In this document: positions 24,261 to 31,939 of the stretch, in pieces
Layout of the letters: the number at the start of each line of letters is the position of its first letter
Position numbering within the stretch: the first letter of the stretch is position 1
Assembly (NCBI GenBank): GCA_964570525.1
Contig: CAZMYO010000057.1
Coordinates: 1-47,463 of the forward strand
DNA length: 47,463 nt
Direction: 5' to 3'
Source of the DNA: CAZMYO01 sp964570525
GTDB taxonomy: Bacteria; Patescibacteriota; Patescibacteriia; Magasanikbacterales; GWA2-37-8
The notes under the pieces: generated by a model
Told to the model about the DNA's origin: nothing
Database searches by the model: none
Seen by the model: the letters and a program-made list of their open reading frames with translations, nothing else
Position numbers and translations under genes: made by a program

Positions 24261-24668
24261 ATGAAAAAATTAATTTCTCTGATCGTTTCAATGGCGTTTA
24301 TGGCCTCCGCTCTGCCAGCGCTGGCCGCTCCCCCTGCCGGGGTTGGCGCGCCGAAGGCAATAAAAGAGGCCAAGATGAAACTTAAGGAAGAAAAAAAAGA
24401 ACTCCACGAGCAGGAAAAGGAAGTTAAAAAAGCCATGAAAGAAGATAAACAAGAAAAAACCGACGCTCTTAAGGCCGCTCGCGAGACTTTTTTAACCGCG
24501 ATGAAAAAAGCCCGTGAAGCATACCTAGCCGCGATAAAAAAGGTGAACGAGGATTATCAGGCGGCGAAAAAAGCGGCCCAAGACGCCTTTAACAAGGCCA
24601 AAGAGAATCTGCGTCCGGCTCCGCCTTCCGCCACCAGCACTCCTCCTACCGCGACTACCACACCCTAG
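24261..24668 (+). CDS. Secreted Lys/Glu-rich coiled-coil protein
   Basis: This 135-residue protein starts with a clear signal peptide (MKKLISLIVSMAFMASALPALA, cleavage near residue 22). Next comes a long charged helix full of Lys, Glu and Ala (residues 33-115, with repeated KKA and EKKEL units), and then a Pro/Thr/Ser tail (PPSATSTPPTATTTP). It is probably exported and may be a wall-associated spacer or a DNA- or polymer-binding rod; no family is recognised. It has its own promoter and two hairpins after the stop. Confidence 0.85.
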   Translation: MKKLISLIVSMAFMASALPALAAPPAGVGAPKAIKEAKMKLKEEKKELHEQEKEVKKAMKEDKQEKTDALKAARETFLTAMKKAREAYLAAIKKVNEDYQAAKKAAQDAFNKAKENLRPAPPSATSTPPTATTTP

Positions 24669-24693
24669 TATTTTTTCTAAAGAAAAACAAAAC

Positions 24694-24738
24694 CCCGCCT
24701 TTGGCGGGATAAACAGTCTGCCTAAAAGCAGGCTGTTT
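24694..24738 (+). terminator. Tandem terminator hairpins
   Basis: CCCGCC-TTT-GGCGGG (24694-24708) is followed by an 11-bp stem (24711-24738, AAACAGTCTGC against GCAGGCTGTTT). They close the secreted protein transcript before the sigma-factor promoter. Confidence 0.7.
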
Positions 24739-24755
24739 GTTAAGGCGTGACTGGG

Positions 24756-24784
24756 TTGCTAATTTTATCATTAAATGGTAAAAT
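24756..24784 (+). promoter_or_regulatory. Promoter of the tandem sigma-factor genes
   Basis: TTGCTA (24756-24761), 17 nt and TAAAAT (24779-24784), with an extended TGG before the -10, lie 31 nt before the start codon. Confidence 0.65.
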
Positions 24785-24815
24785 AAAGCTGGTTTAGCTA
24801 ACCTTAAATATCAAT

Positions 24816-25406
24816 ATGCTCAACAGAGAATTGGACACAGAAAGCAATCTTCACGCCGCGCCCATCGATTCCCACTTATCACGCGAGGAAGAACTAAAAA
24901 AACAAATTCTGGAAATGCGTCCATACGTTGTTAGTTTTATCACTAAAAAGGGGTTTAAAAATATTGCTGACGATATCGCTCAAATAACTTTGGAAAAAGG
25001 AATAAACGGTGTAAAAAATTTTAAGGGAGAATCTGCTCTTAAAACCTGGCTAACGAGTATAGCTTTTAATGAGATACGAATGAAACTACGCACTGATAAA
25101 AGTCACAAAGCTAAAAATGATGCGTACCAAGATAATATGAAACCGGAGAACACGGGGGTGGAGGATTTTCCCGATCCGATACTCCGCAAACACATTGAAT
25201 CTGTTCTGCACACACTTAAGCCCCAGGAACAAAAAATAATAAAATTATCGCTTCAAAACTCCGGTACCGAAATTGCCGAAAAATTGAACATACCGCATTC
25301 AACTGTTAAAACAACGTTGCTTAGAGCCAGAAAAAAAATTAGAGAAGCCCTTGCCGACAGAGGAATAGACATCGATAAATTGGGGATATCAAAAACTAGC
25401 GGCTAA
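24816..25406 (+). CDS. ECF-type sigma-70 family sigma factor (first)
   Basis: This 196-residue protein has a sigma region 2 (residues 38-95: VVSFITKKGFKNIADDIAQITLEK, then LKTWLTSIAFNEIRMKLR) and a region 4 helix-turn-helix (residues 128-180: LKPQEQKIIKLSLQNSGTEIAEKLNIPHSTVKTTLLRARKKI). There is no region 1 or 3, so it is of the ECF type. No anti-sigma gene or membrane partner is next to it. A second sigma gene follows after 22 nt in the same orientation. Confidence 0.88.
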   Translation: MLNRELDTESNLHAAPIDSHLSREEELKKQILEMRPYVVSFITKKGFKNIADDIAQITLEKGINGVKNFKGESALKTWLTSIAFNEIRMKLRTDKSHKAKNDAYQDNMKPENTGVEDFPDPILRKHIESVLHTLKPQEQKIIKLSLQNSGTEIAEKLNIPHSTVKTTLLRARKKIREALADRGIDIDKLGISKTSG

Positions 25407-25428
25407 ATCTAATTTTCACCATAAAATT

Positions 25429-26067
25429 ATGCCCGAGATAAAATTAGCTCCAAAAGGAGTGGGGGAGTCAAAACATTCAGCGAAAAAATCAGAAGAGTCT
25501 TCCGCTCAAGAAAAAAACCCCGCTGATTATGAGAAACTCAAGGAACAAATTGTCCAATATAGGCTTGACATATTAAAATTTATTTTAAAAATGTTCAGAA
25601 GCTATAAACATAACCGTGAGGATGTGCCTGCTCTGGCCGAAGATATAACTCAACAAACATTAATAAAAGCAACTAGGCTGGCCAACAAATTTGATCCGCG
25701 TAAATCAAAATTATTAACCTGGCTTGGCATAATAGCTAAAAGCAAATTTCTTGATTCTTATCGAAAAAGCAGGCCTGATATAAAGTTTGATTTGGAGGCA
25801 GATCTTTCCAAACTAGCAGCCCCGGCTTTATTAGAAACCGATCCTCTGCTCAATAAAAAACTTGAGGCCGCGCTAGAAAAATTAACGCCAAAAGAAAAAA
25901 ATTTTATCACGCAAGCGTTATTAAATGATACGCCATATAAAATATTATCCCGCAAATTCAACATCTCCGTTAACACCGTTAGGTCAAGGATAGGCGAAAT
26001 AAAACATAAATTAAGAGAAATACTACTAGACGAAGGTGTTGATCCTGAACAGCTTTTTCGTGATTAA
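25429..26067 (+). CDS. ECF-type sigma-70 family sigma factor (second)
   Basis: This 212-residue protein has the same layout as the gene before it: a charged 30-residue N-terminal tail, region 2 (ALAEDITQQTLIKATRLANKF, LLTWLGIIAKSKFLDSYRK) and region 4 (LTPKEKNFITQALLNDTPYKILSRKFNISVNTVRSRIGEIKHKL). The two also share related C-terminal ends (DEGVDPEQL here, DRGIDIDKL before), which suggests an old tandem duplication. No anti-sigma factor is evident. Confidence 0.87.
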   Translation: MPEIKLAPKGVGESKHSAKKSEESSAQEKNPADYEKLKEQIVQYRLDILKFILKMFRSYKHNREDVPALAEDITQQTLIKATRLANKFDPRKSKLLTWLGIIAKSKFLDSYRKSRPDIKFDLEADLSKLAAPALLETDPLLNKKLEAALEKLTPKEKNFITQALLNDTPYKILSRKFNISVNTVRSRIGEIKHKLREILLDEGVDPEQLFRD

Positions 26068-26081
26068 GCCAAGAAGCCCAG

Positions 26082-26110
26082 TTGTGCGACGAACCAAACT
26101 TAGCTATAAT
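26082..26110 (+). promoter_or_regulatory. Promoter of the helicase-nuclease gene
   Basis: TTGTGC (26082-26087), 17 nt and TATAAT (26105-26110) lie in the gap after the sigma genes. Transcription would start near 26117, about 100 nt before the start codon. Confidence 0.65.
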
Positions 26111-26123
26111 TGGCAGCGAGGGA

Positions 26124-26150
26124 GAAATGGTCGCCTTAGGCGACCATTTC
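26124..26150 (+). promoter_or_regulatory. Perfect 12-bp inverted repeat in the helicase leader
   Basis: GAAATGGTCGCC-TTA-GGCGACCATTTC begins about 7 nt after the predicted transcription start. It could be an operator or an RNA hairpin. A second weaker hairpin (AAAGGCAC...CGTGCTTTTT, about 26187-26208) lies just before the start codon. Confidence 0.6.
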
Positions 26151-26215
26151 AACCGAGCGAACCAATTTCAAGCTTTGCTTTTAATTAAAGGCACTTAATA
26201 CGTGCTTTTTCATTT

Positions 26216-29200
26216 ATGCCGGAACATAAGCTAAACAAGGCTCAAAAAGAGGCTGTGGAGTACACCGATGGGCCGCTGTTAATTGTGGCCGGCGCCGGCA
26301 CGGGAAAAACAACGGTAATTACCACCAAAATTTGCTACCTTTTAGAGCACAAACTTGCTAAACCAGAGGAAATTTTGGCCCTGGCCTTCAACGACAAAGC
26401 CACCGAAGAGATCCGTGAACGCGTGGACGACCTTATTGACATTGGCTACACCGAAATTGCCATTTCCACCTTCCATAGTTTCTGCCAGCGCATTCTGGAA
26501 CGCCACGCCATCGACATTGGCCTCTCCAACCAATTTGAACTCCTGACCCAGACCGCCGCTTGGCTCCTGGTGCGCAAAAATCTCGACAAGCTCAACCTTG
26601 ACTACTACCGCCCCGTCGGCAACCCCACCAAGCACATTCACGAACTCCTTAAACATTTTTCCAAATGCAAAGATGAATTGATATCTCCAGAAGACTATCT
26701 GAAATACGCCGAAGGATTAAGCAAAGACAACGGCGACATGAACGTGCAAGAAAAAAACCGTGTCACCGAACTCGCTAACGCTTACCACGCCTATAATCAG
26801 CTCCTCCTCGACACCGCGCATTTCGATTTTGGCGACCTCGTTTACTACGCCAACAAACTATTTCAAACCCGACCAAATATTTTGGCTGCCTATCAAGCCA
26901 GATACAAATACATTCTCGTTGATGAATTCCAGGATGTAAACTGGGCGCAATATAATTTGGTGCAAATGCTGGCTGACGGCAAGACCCAGCTCACCGTGGT
27001 GGGAGATGACGATCAGAGTATTTATGCTTTCCGCGGCGCTAGCGTCAGTAACATTCTCCGTTTCCAAGATGATTTTCCCAAGGTCAAAAAAATAGTGCTC
27101 AACGAAAACTACCGCTCAAACCAAGAAATTTTGGACAAAGCCTATGAATCAATCCAGAATAACAACCCAGATCGTCTGGAAGTAAAACTAAAGATTGACA
27201 AGAAACTTAAATCCTGCGTAACTGCGGACTCAACTGTCATTTCGACGACGAAGGAGAAATCTCTGTCTCAATCACGAACGGACAGAGATTCCTCGTCGGC
27301 CTCCGGCCTCGCTCGGAATGACAAAAGTGTTGTCCATATTCACTCCGCGACGCTTGAAGGCGAAGTGAGGGGGGTGATAGACGAAATTGAGCGCCTAAAA
27401 CAAATAAATCCAGACGCCACCTGGGATGATTTCGCGATCCTCGTGCGTGCCAATAGCCACGCTGACCCATTTATCGCTGGTTTAGAATCACGCGGCATAC
27501 CTTATGAATTCCTTGCCGCCAGCGGTCTCTACCGCCAGCCGGTTATTCTCGACTGCATAAATTACTTTAAACTGCTCACTGATCATGCTGACGGTATTGC
27601 CATCTTCCGCCTGCTGCGCTTGCCTTTTCTCAAATTCAGTGAAAACGATCTGCAAAAATTCACCTCGCTGGCTAAGCGTAAGGCCTACACCTATTACGAA
27701 GCGCTCAAACGCTGCCGTGAATTTAACCTCTCCGAAGAATCCGTCAAAGCCTGCGACATGATTATTAATCTCATCCACGACGGGCTGAAAGAATCGCGCT
27801 GCCTCAAGCCAACCATTTTGCTATATAACTTTTTAGAAAAAAGCGGCTATCTCAAATATTTGAAAATCGAAGAAGAGGCTGGGAATGCCGCGATCATCCG
27901 CCAGAATCATCAGCTCAAACAGTTTTTTGATTATTTGGAAACCTTTGAAAAAATTACGCCCGACGCCCATGTCGCCAATTTCATGGAGGAGTTTGGCAAC
28001 ATACAAGATTCCGGTGACCGCGGCAAAATTTTTTCCACCCAAGACGGATCCGCCTCTGGCGGAGATTTTAATGACACGCCCGATTCGGTAAATATTCTTA
28101 CCATCCACGGAGCTAAAGGTTTGGAGTACAAATATGTTTTTATCGTCAATCTCGTTGAAGAGCGCTTCCCGACGCGGACCAAGGGCGACGGCATCGAGAT
28201 TCCGCTCGAACTGGTGAAAGAACAACTACCAGAAGGGGATAGCCACTACGAAGAAGAACGCCGTTTGTTTTACGTGGCCATGACTCGCGCCAAAGAACGA
28301 TTGTACTTTACCAGTGCGTCGAATTATGGCGCCAGGCCTACCCTGCCTACCGGACAGGCAGGCGGCAGGCAGGGCGCTCGCGCCAAAAAAATCAGCCGTT
28401 TTTTGAATGAGATCGGCTACCAAGCCGAGGAGCAAGAGGAGATAAAACAAAGGCTCGCCGAAAAAAGAGCGGCCAAAGCGCTCGACAAGCAAAAAATTGT
28501 CTACGAACTGCCCAAGAGTTTCTCGTTTTCGCATATCCAGATATACGAAACCTGCCCGTACAAATATAAACTGAAGCATGTTTTAAGTTTACCGTCCAAG
28601 GGCAGCCACTACTTCAGCTTTGGCACTACCATTCATAACACGCTGCAAGCGTTTTACCTGCGTGTGAAGGAATTAAATTCCACCACGCAAAGTTCGCTTT
28701 TCGAAGCGCCGAAAAATAAAAATGCCGATAGCGCCAAACAAGCCCCCGCAGTGGAGGAACTTCTCACTATTTATGAAGCTAAATGGATTGACGATTGGTA
28801 TCTGGGCGCCAGGCAAAAGGAACAATATTTTGAGAAAGGGAAATCCTTGCTCCGTACTTTTTACAAATCCCAAGAAAATAATTGGACCATTCCAGAATTT
28901 TTGGAAAGTTTTTTCAAAATTAAAATTGGCGATCATCTCTTGAGCGGCCGCATTGACCGCGTGGACAAACTTCCCGATGGCACTCTCGAAATTATTGACT
29001 ATAAAACCGGCAAACCAAAAGAAAAATTGGCCGCCGCCGACAAAGAACAACTGCTTATTTACCAAATCGCCGCCGAACAACTGCCCGAGTACAAAAATGT
29101 TGGCAAGCCAAGCAAACTAACCTACTACTATCTCGAAGACGAGATCCGGACATCGTTTATCGGCGATAATAAAGATCTGGAAAAACTGCGGGAAAGCATA

Positions 29201-29305
29201 TCCGAATCAATTGGAAATATCAAAGCGCAAAAGTTTGACGCCACCCCGAGCCAATTCGCCTGTGAGCATTGCGACTTTCGCGATATTTGTGAATTTCGCG
29301 TATGA
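26216..29305 (+). CDS. UvrD/Rep-type helicase fused to Fe-S PD-(D/E)XK nuclease
   Basis: This 1029-residue protein joins a superfamily 1A DNA helicase (Q10, Walker A GAGTGKT near residue 31, DEFQDVN at 236-242, GDDDQSIYAFRGA, NYRSN, VAMTRAKERL) to a C-terminal RecB-like nuclease with D914, D928 and K930 (IDYKTG). Four Cys (C780, then C1016, C1019 and C1025 in CEHCDFRDIC) fit the Fe-S staple of AddB/Cas4-type nucleases. It is probably a stand-alone recombination or end-processing enzyme. Three repeat-derived inserts are visible: residues 341-369 (VISTTKEKSLSQ), about 606-618 (STQDGSASGGD) and about 708-722 (PTGQAGGRQG). It overlaps the next gene by 4 nt. Confidence 0.93.
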   Translation: MPEHKLNKAQKEAVEYTDGPLLIVAGAGTGKTTVITTKICYLLEHKLAKPEEILALAFNDKATEEIRERVDDLIDIGYTEIAISTFHSFCQRILERHAIDIGLSNQFELLTQTAAWLLVRKNLDKLNLDYYRPVGNPTKHIHELLKHFSKCKDELISPEDYLKYAEGLSKDNGDMNVQEKNRVTELANAYHAYNQLLLDTAHFDFGDLVYYANKLFQTRPNILAAYQARYKYILVDEFQDVNWAQYNLVQMLADGKTQLTVVGDDDQSIYAFRGASVSNILRFQDDFPKVKKIVLNENYRSNQEILDKAYESIQNNNPDRLEVKLKIDKKLKSCVTADSTVISTTKEKSLSQSRTDRDSSSASGLARNDKSVVHIHSATLEGEVRGVIDEIERLKQINPDATWDDFAILVRANSHADPFIAGLESRGIPYEFLAASGLYRQPVILDCINYFKLLTDHADGIAIFRLLRLPFLKFSENDLQKFTSLAKRKAYTYYEALKRCREFNLSEESVKACDMIINLIHDGLKESRCLKPTILLYNFLEKSGYLKYLKIEEEAGNAAIIRQNHQLKQFFDYLETFEKITPDAHVANFMEEFGNIQDSGDRGKIFSTQDGSASGGDFNDTPDSVNILTIHGAKGLEYKYVFIVNLVEERFPTRTKGDGIEIPLELVKEQLPEGDSHYEEERRLFYVAMTRAKERLYFTSASNYGARPTLPTGQAGGRQGARAKKISRFLNEIGYQAEEQEEIKQRLAEKRAAKALDKQKIVYELPKSFSFSHIQIYETCPYKYKLKHVLSLPSKGSHYFSFGTTIHNTLQAFYLRVKELNSTTQSSLFEAPKNKNADSAKQAPAVEELLTIYEAKWIDDWYLGARQKEQYFEKGKSLLRTFYKSQENNWTIPEFLESFFKIKIGDHLLSGRIDRVDKLPDGTLEIIDYKTGKPKEKLAAADKEQLLIYQIAAEQLPEYKNVGKPSKLTYYYLEDEIRTSFIGDNKDLEKLRESISESIGNIKAQKFDATPSQFACEHCDFRDICEFRV
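27235..27323 (+). repeat. In-frame palindromic element, family 1, in the helicase gene
   Basis: This 89-bp element runs from TGTCATTTCGACGACGAAGG to GCTCGGAATGACA. The inner GAGAAATCTCTGTC pairs with GACAGAGATTCCTC. It encodes VISTTKEKSLSQSRTDRD... in the same frame as the atpG copy. Confidence 0.88.
28030..28068 (+). repeat. GGATCCGCC palindrome in the helicase gene
   Basis: A TTTTCCACCCAAGACGGATC segment with a matching GGCGGAG side resembles the atpA 34-bp palindrome and is read in the same frame (FSTQDGSASGGD against FSAQGGSALGGK). Confidence 0.75.
28336..28382 (+). repeat. CCTGCCTACCGGACAGGCAGG repeat in the helicase gene
   Basis: Inverted CCTGCC and GGCAGG arms, with a further GGCAGGCAGG, encode PTLPTGQAGGRQGAR just after the last helicase motif (TRAKERL). 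A CCTGCCGG/CCGGCAGG palindrome also occurs near 1198. Confidence 0.7.
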
Positions 29306-29592
29306 AATCTCTTGCCTCAATTCTACAAAATAAATCCTTCGCCTCGCCACTTTTACGAGGAGTAAGCGCCTCGCTGGCTGTTGAAACCGCCAACGAACTT
29401 TTGGTCGGCATCTTTGGCGCGAAAATTAAAGAGCATGCTAGCGCCGCCTACCTTAAAAACAGTGTATTAAGCATAGCGTGTCTCGGCTCCACCGCCGCCC
29501 AAGAGATAAGATTGCGGGAGCGGGAGATTGTTGATAAAATAAACAAAAAAATGGGCTTTAGCGCGGTCAAAAAAATCAAATACATGTCCTGA
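29302..29592 (+). CDS. DciA-like (DUF721) protein
   Basis: This 96-residue protein resembles the DUF721/DciA family in its C-terminal half: AAYLKNSVLSIACLGSTAAQEIRLREREIVDKINKKMG, then VKKIKYM. DciA helps load the replicative helicase in many bacteria lacking DnaC. Its ATG overlaps the stop of the helicase-nuclease (ATGA), so translation is coupled. Family assignment rests on this pattern only. Confidence 0.65.
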   Translation: MKSLASILQNKSFASPLLRGVSASLAVETANELLVGIFGAKIKEHASAAYLKNSVLSIACLGSTAAQEIRLREREIVDKINKKMGFSAVKKIKYMS

Positions 29593-29623
29593 AAACCACC
29601 CGCCGCGGGGGCGGTGTTAGCCC

Positions 29624-29652
29624 TTGCCAAACCTACCGCCGTCCACTACAAT
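29624..29652 (+). promoter_or_regulatory. Promoter of the mre operon (leaderless)
   Basis: TTGCCA (29624-29629), 17 nt and TACAAT (29647-29652) are followed after only 6 nt by the ATG at 29659. The transcript should begin at or within a base or two of the start codon. Confidence 0.7.
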
Positions 29653-29658
29653 ACTCAT

Positions 29659-30060
29659 ATGACTCTACGCCAATATCTTATTTTAATGACCATCGGCACG
29701 CTAGCATGCTGGATTGCCTGGTTTTTTGTTATTGGAAACATCAGCCCCGCCGAGGCTGGAATATTAGGCTTTGCTTTTTTTTACTTAAGTTTATTTTTAG
29801 CCATTGTCGGTACTTTTTCCGTAGCGGGATTCTTGACGCGCCGGATGATTATAAAAAATGATAATATTGTGTTTCGTCATGTTCACACCACCTTTCGCCA
29901 AAGCATTATTATCGCCAGCCTTATAATTATCTCGCTCCTGCTGCTCTCGCAACATTTACTGGCCTGGTGGAACGCGCTTCTTTTAGTGGCTTTATTTTTC
30001 ATCTTGGAGGGGATGATATTCTCTAATCGAAAATATCGGAACCTTGATTATGTTAAATAG
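29659..30060 (+). CDS. Four-helix membrane protein upstream of mreB
   Basis: This 133-residue protein has four hydrophobic segments (about residues 8-27, 33-57, 84-101 and 103-118) and a basic cytoplasmic loop (TRRMIIKNDNIVFRHVHTTFRQ). No family is recognised. Its end overlaps the mreB start by 11 nt, and it is the first gene of the operon. An upstream frame would start at 29614, but the promoter places the start at 29659. Confidence 0.75.
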   Translation: MTLRQYLILMTIGTLACWIAWFFVIGNISPAEAGILGFAFFYLSLFLAIVGTFSVAGFLTRRMIIKNDNIVFRHVHTTFRQSIIIASLIIISLLLLSQHLLAWWNALLLVALFFILEGMIFSNRKYRNLDYVK

Positions 30061-31102
30061 TCTGTTTGGAAAATTCAGAAAGGAGCTGGGGATTGACTTG
30101 GGAACAGCAAACACGCTGGTGTACGTAAAGGGCCGCGGTATTGTCATCAATGAATCGAGCGTCGTCGCCGTTAATACTCGCACCGAACAAATTTTGGCGG
30201 TCGGACACGAGGCCAAAGACATGTTGGGAAAAACGCCACCGCATATCATCACCACGCGTCCCTTGACCGGCGGTATTATTTCTGATTTTGAAGTGACCGA
30301 AAAAATGTTGCGTTATTTCATTAACAAGGTTTACGAAAACAGCTCTCTTAACTTTGTCTCTCGTCCCAAGGTAGTTATTGGCGCGCCGGTGGATATTACC
30401 GAGGTAGAGAGACGCGCTGTCGGGGATGCGGTAATGAATGCCGGCGCCCGGGAAGTTTGGATTGTTGAAGAACCAATGGCCGCCGCTATCGGAGCGCGCA
30501 TGCCCGTCAGGGAACCGGTTGGGAATCTTATTGTGGAAATGGGCGGCGGAACGTGCGAAATCGCCGTCATTTCGCTAAGCGGTATTACTACTCGAAAATC
30601 CATTAAGATCGCCGGCGACGAGCTTAATCGCAATATTATGACGTATGCTCGGGAAGCTTTCAATTTGCTCCTGGGCGAACGGCAGGCGGAGGAAATAAAA
30701 ATTAAAATTGGATCGGCGGTAGAATTAAGCGAGTCTTTAGAATTTCCCATGCGCGGCCGTGATTTAATTACCGGCCTGCCGCGAGAAGTAATGATTAATG
30801 ACGCGCAAGTCCGCGAAGCCATGATCAAATCGCTGCGTGTTATCGTTGATAGCGTCAAAGATATTTTGGAGATTACTCCGCCCGAGCTCGTGGCCGACAT
30901 CCATGAGCGCGGAATATTGCTCTCCGGCGGCGGGGCGCTGCTCCGCGGAATTGACGAGCTCATCAAACGAGCCATCGAAATTCCGGTAAGAATTGCTGAC
31001 GATCCGCTCACCTCGGTCGTGCGCGGCACCGGCCTTCTTTTGGACGAAACCGATTTGCTTAAAGAGGTGGCGATTTTTCCTCTGCCCCCAGACACTAATT
31101 AG
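30050..31102 (+). CDS. mreB: Rod-shape-determining actin homologue MreB
   Basis: This 350-residue actin-like ATPase organises cell-wall elongation. Phosphate motif 1 is GIDLGTANTLVYVKG. Others include VIGAPVDITEVERRAV, EEPMAAAIGA and the MGGGTCEIAVISL phosphate 2 motif, where Cys replaces the more usual Thr/Ser. LLSGGGALLRGID is the adenosine motif. The ATG at 30050 lies inside the end of the preceding gene. mreC follows 12 nt later. Confidence 0.95.
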   Translation: MLNSLFGKFRKELGIDLGTANTLVYVKGRGIVINESSVVAVNTRTEQILAVGHEAKDMLGKTPPHIITTRPLTGGIISDFEVTEKMLRYFINKVYENSSLNFVSRPKVVIGAPVDITEVERRAVGDAVMNAGAREVWIVEEPMAAAIGARMPVREPVGNLIVEMGGGTCEIAVISLSGITTRKSIKIAGDELNRNIMTYAREAFNLLLGERQAEEIKIKIGSAVELSESLEFPMRGRDLITGLPREVMINDAQVREAMIKSLRVIVDSVKDILEITPPELVADIHERGILLSGGGALLRGIDELIKRAIEIPVRIADDPLTSVVRGTGLLLDETDLLKEVAIFPLPPDTN

Positions 31103-31114
31103 CGCAAGCGCACT

Positions 31115-31939
31115 ATGTCGTATAAGTCAGGTAAAAAAACCTATCTTTACTTAGGGGCCATTTTAGCGTTACTTATTATTCTGCATTATCTTGGCTGGAT
31201 TGCGCCACTCGAAAAGCTGATACGTTCTTCCACCATTCCCATCATTGGACAGGTTCACACTTTAAGTGTGCGCGTGGGAGATAATTATCAATTTTTTAAA
31301 GATCGAGGAACGTTTCTCAAAGCTTATGAGGAGTGCTCCAAAAATACCGGGCGGTTGGCTAAAACTGAAGCCGACATCAAAATACTTAAAATTGACAATG
31401 ATGAACTGAAAAAACAATTATATTATTTAAAAAAGGGGGAAATTGGAAGCGTCTTGGCGGAGGTGGTGGGCAAGGAATTGCTCGGTAACGAACAAACCAT
31501 CATTATCAATCGCGGCGCCGAAGATGGCATCAAAGTAGATCAACCGGCAATTGTCGGGGAAGGAATTCTAATCGGCAAGGTAATCAAGACAGAAAAAGAT
31601 ATTAGCATTATCCGTCTTATCAATGATAATCAAAGCCGAGTCGGCGCCGCGATTTTAAACCAAAACCGCAGTATTGGCGTTGTGGAGGGCGGCTTCGGCA
31701 TCAGTTTGCGAATGACGCTCATCCCGAGAGACGAGGTAGTTTTAGTGGGAGATCAAGTGGTAAGTTCCGGGTTAGAATCCAATGTACCGCGCGGCCTTCT
31801 TATTGGGTCGGTAGCGGTAGTAGAAAACGAAGCCTATAAACCGTTTCAACAGGCTGTCTTAACGCCAAGCACCGACCTTAATAAGCTCACCGTAGTCAGC
31901 GTTCTTTCCACCAGTGGGCCAAATTATCAATCACAATGA
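31115..31939 (+). CDS. mreC: Rod-shape-determining protein MreC
   Basis: This 274-residue protein has one N-terminal membrane helix (YLYLGAILALLIILHYLGW), a coiled coil (about residues 65-105) and the beta-rich MreC domain (VLAEVVGKELLGNEQTIIINRGAEDGI to the end). It scaffolds the elongation complex on the outer face of the membrane. Its stop overlaps the mreD start (ATGA). Confidence 0.92.
   Translation: MSYKSGKKTYLYLGAILALLIILHYLGWIAPLEKLIRSSTIPIIGQVHTLSVRVGDNYQFFKDRGTFLKAYEECSKNTGRLAKTEADIKILKIDNDELKKQLYYLKKGEIGSVLAEVVGKELLGNEQTIIINRGAEDGIKVDQPAIVGEGILIGKVIKTEKDISIIRLINDNQSRVGAAILNQNRSIGVVEGGFGISLRMTLIPRDEVVLVGDQVVSSGLESNVPRGLLIGSVAVVENEAYKPFQQAVLTPSTDLNKLTVVSVLSTSGPNYQSQ

Noticed and set aside
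30331..31095. 254-codon open frame antisense to mreB
   Set aside because: It is a shadow of the mreB coding frame, with Ser/Arg/Pro-rich composition, no domain and no start signals. MreB motifs on the plus strand are unambiguous.
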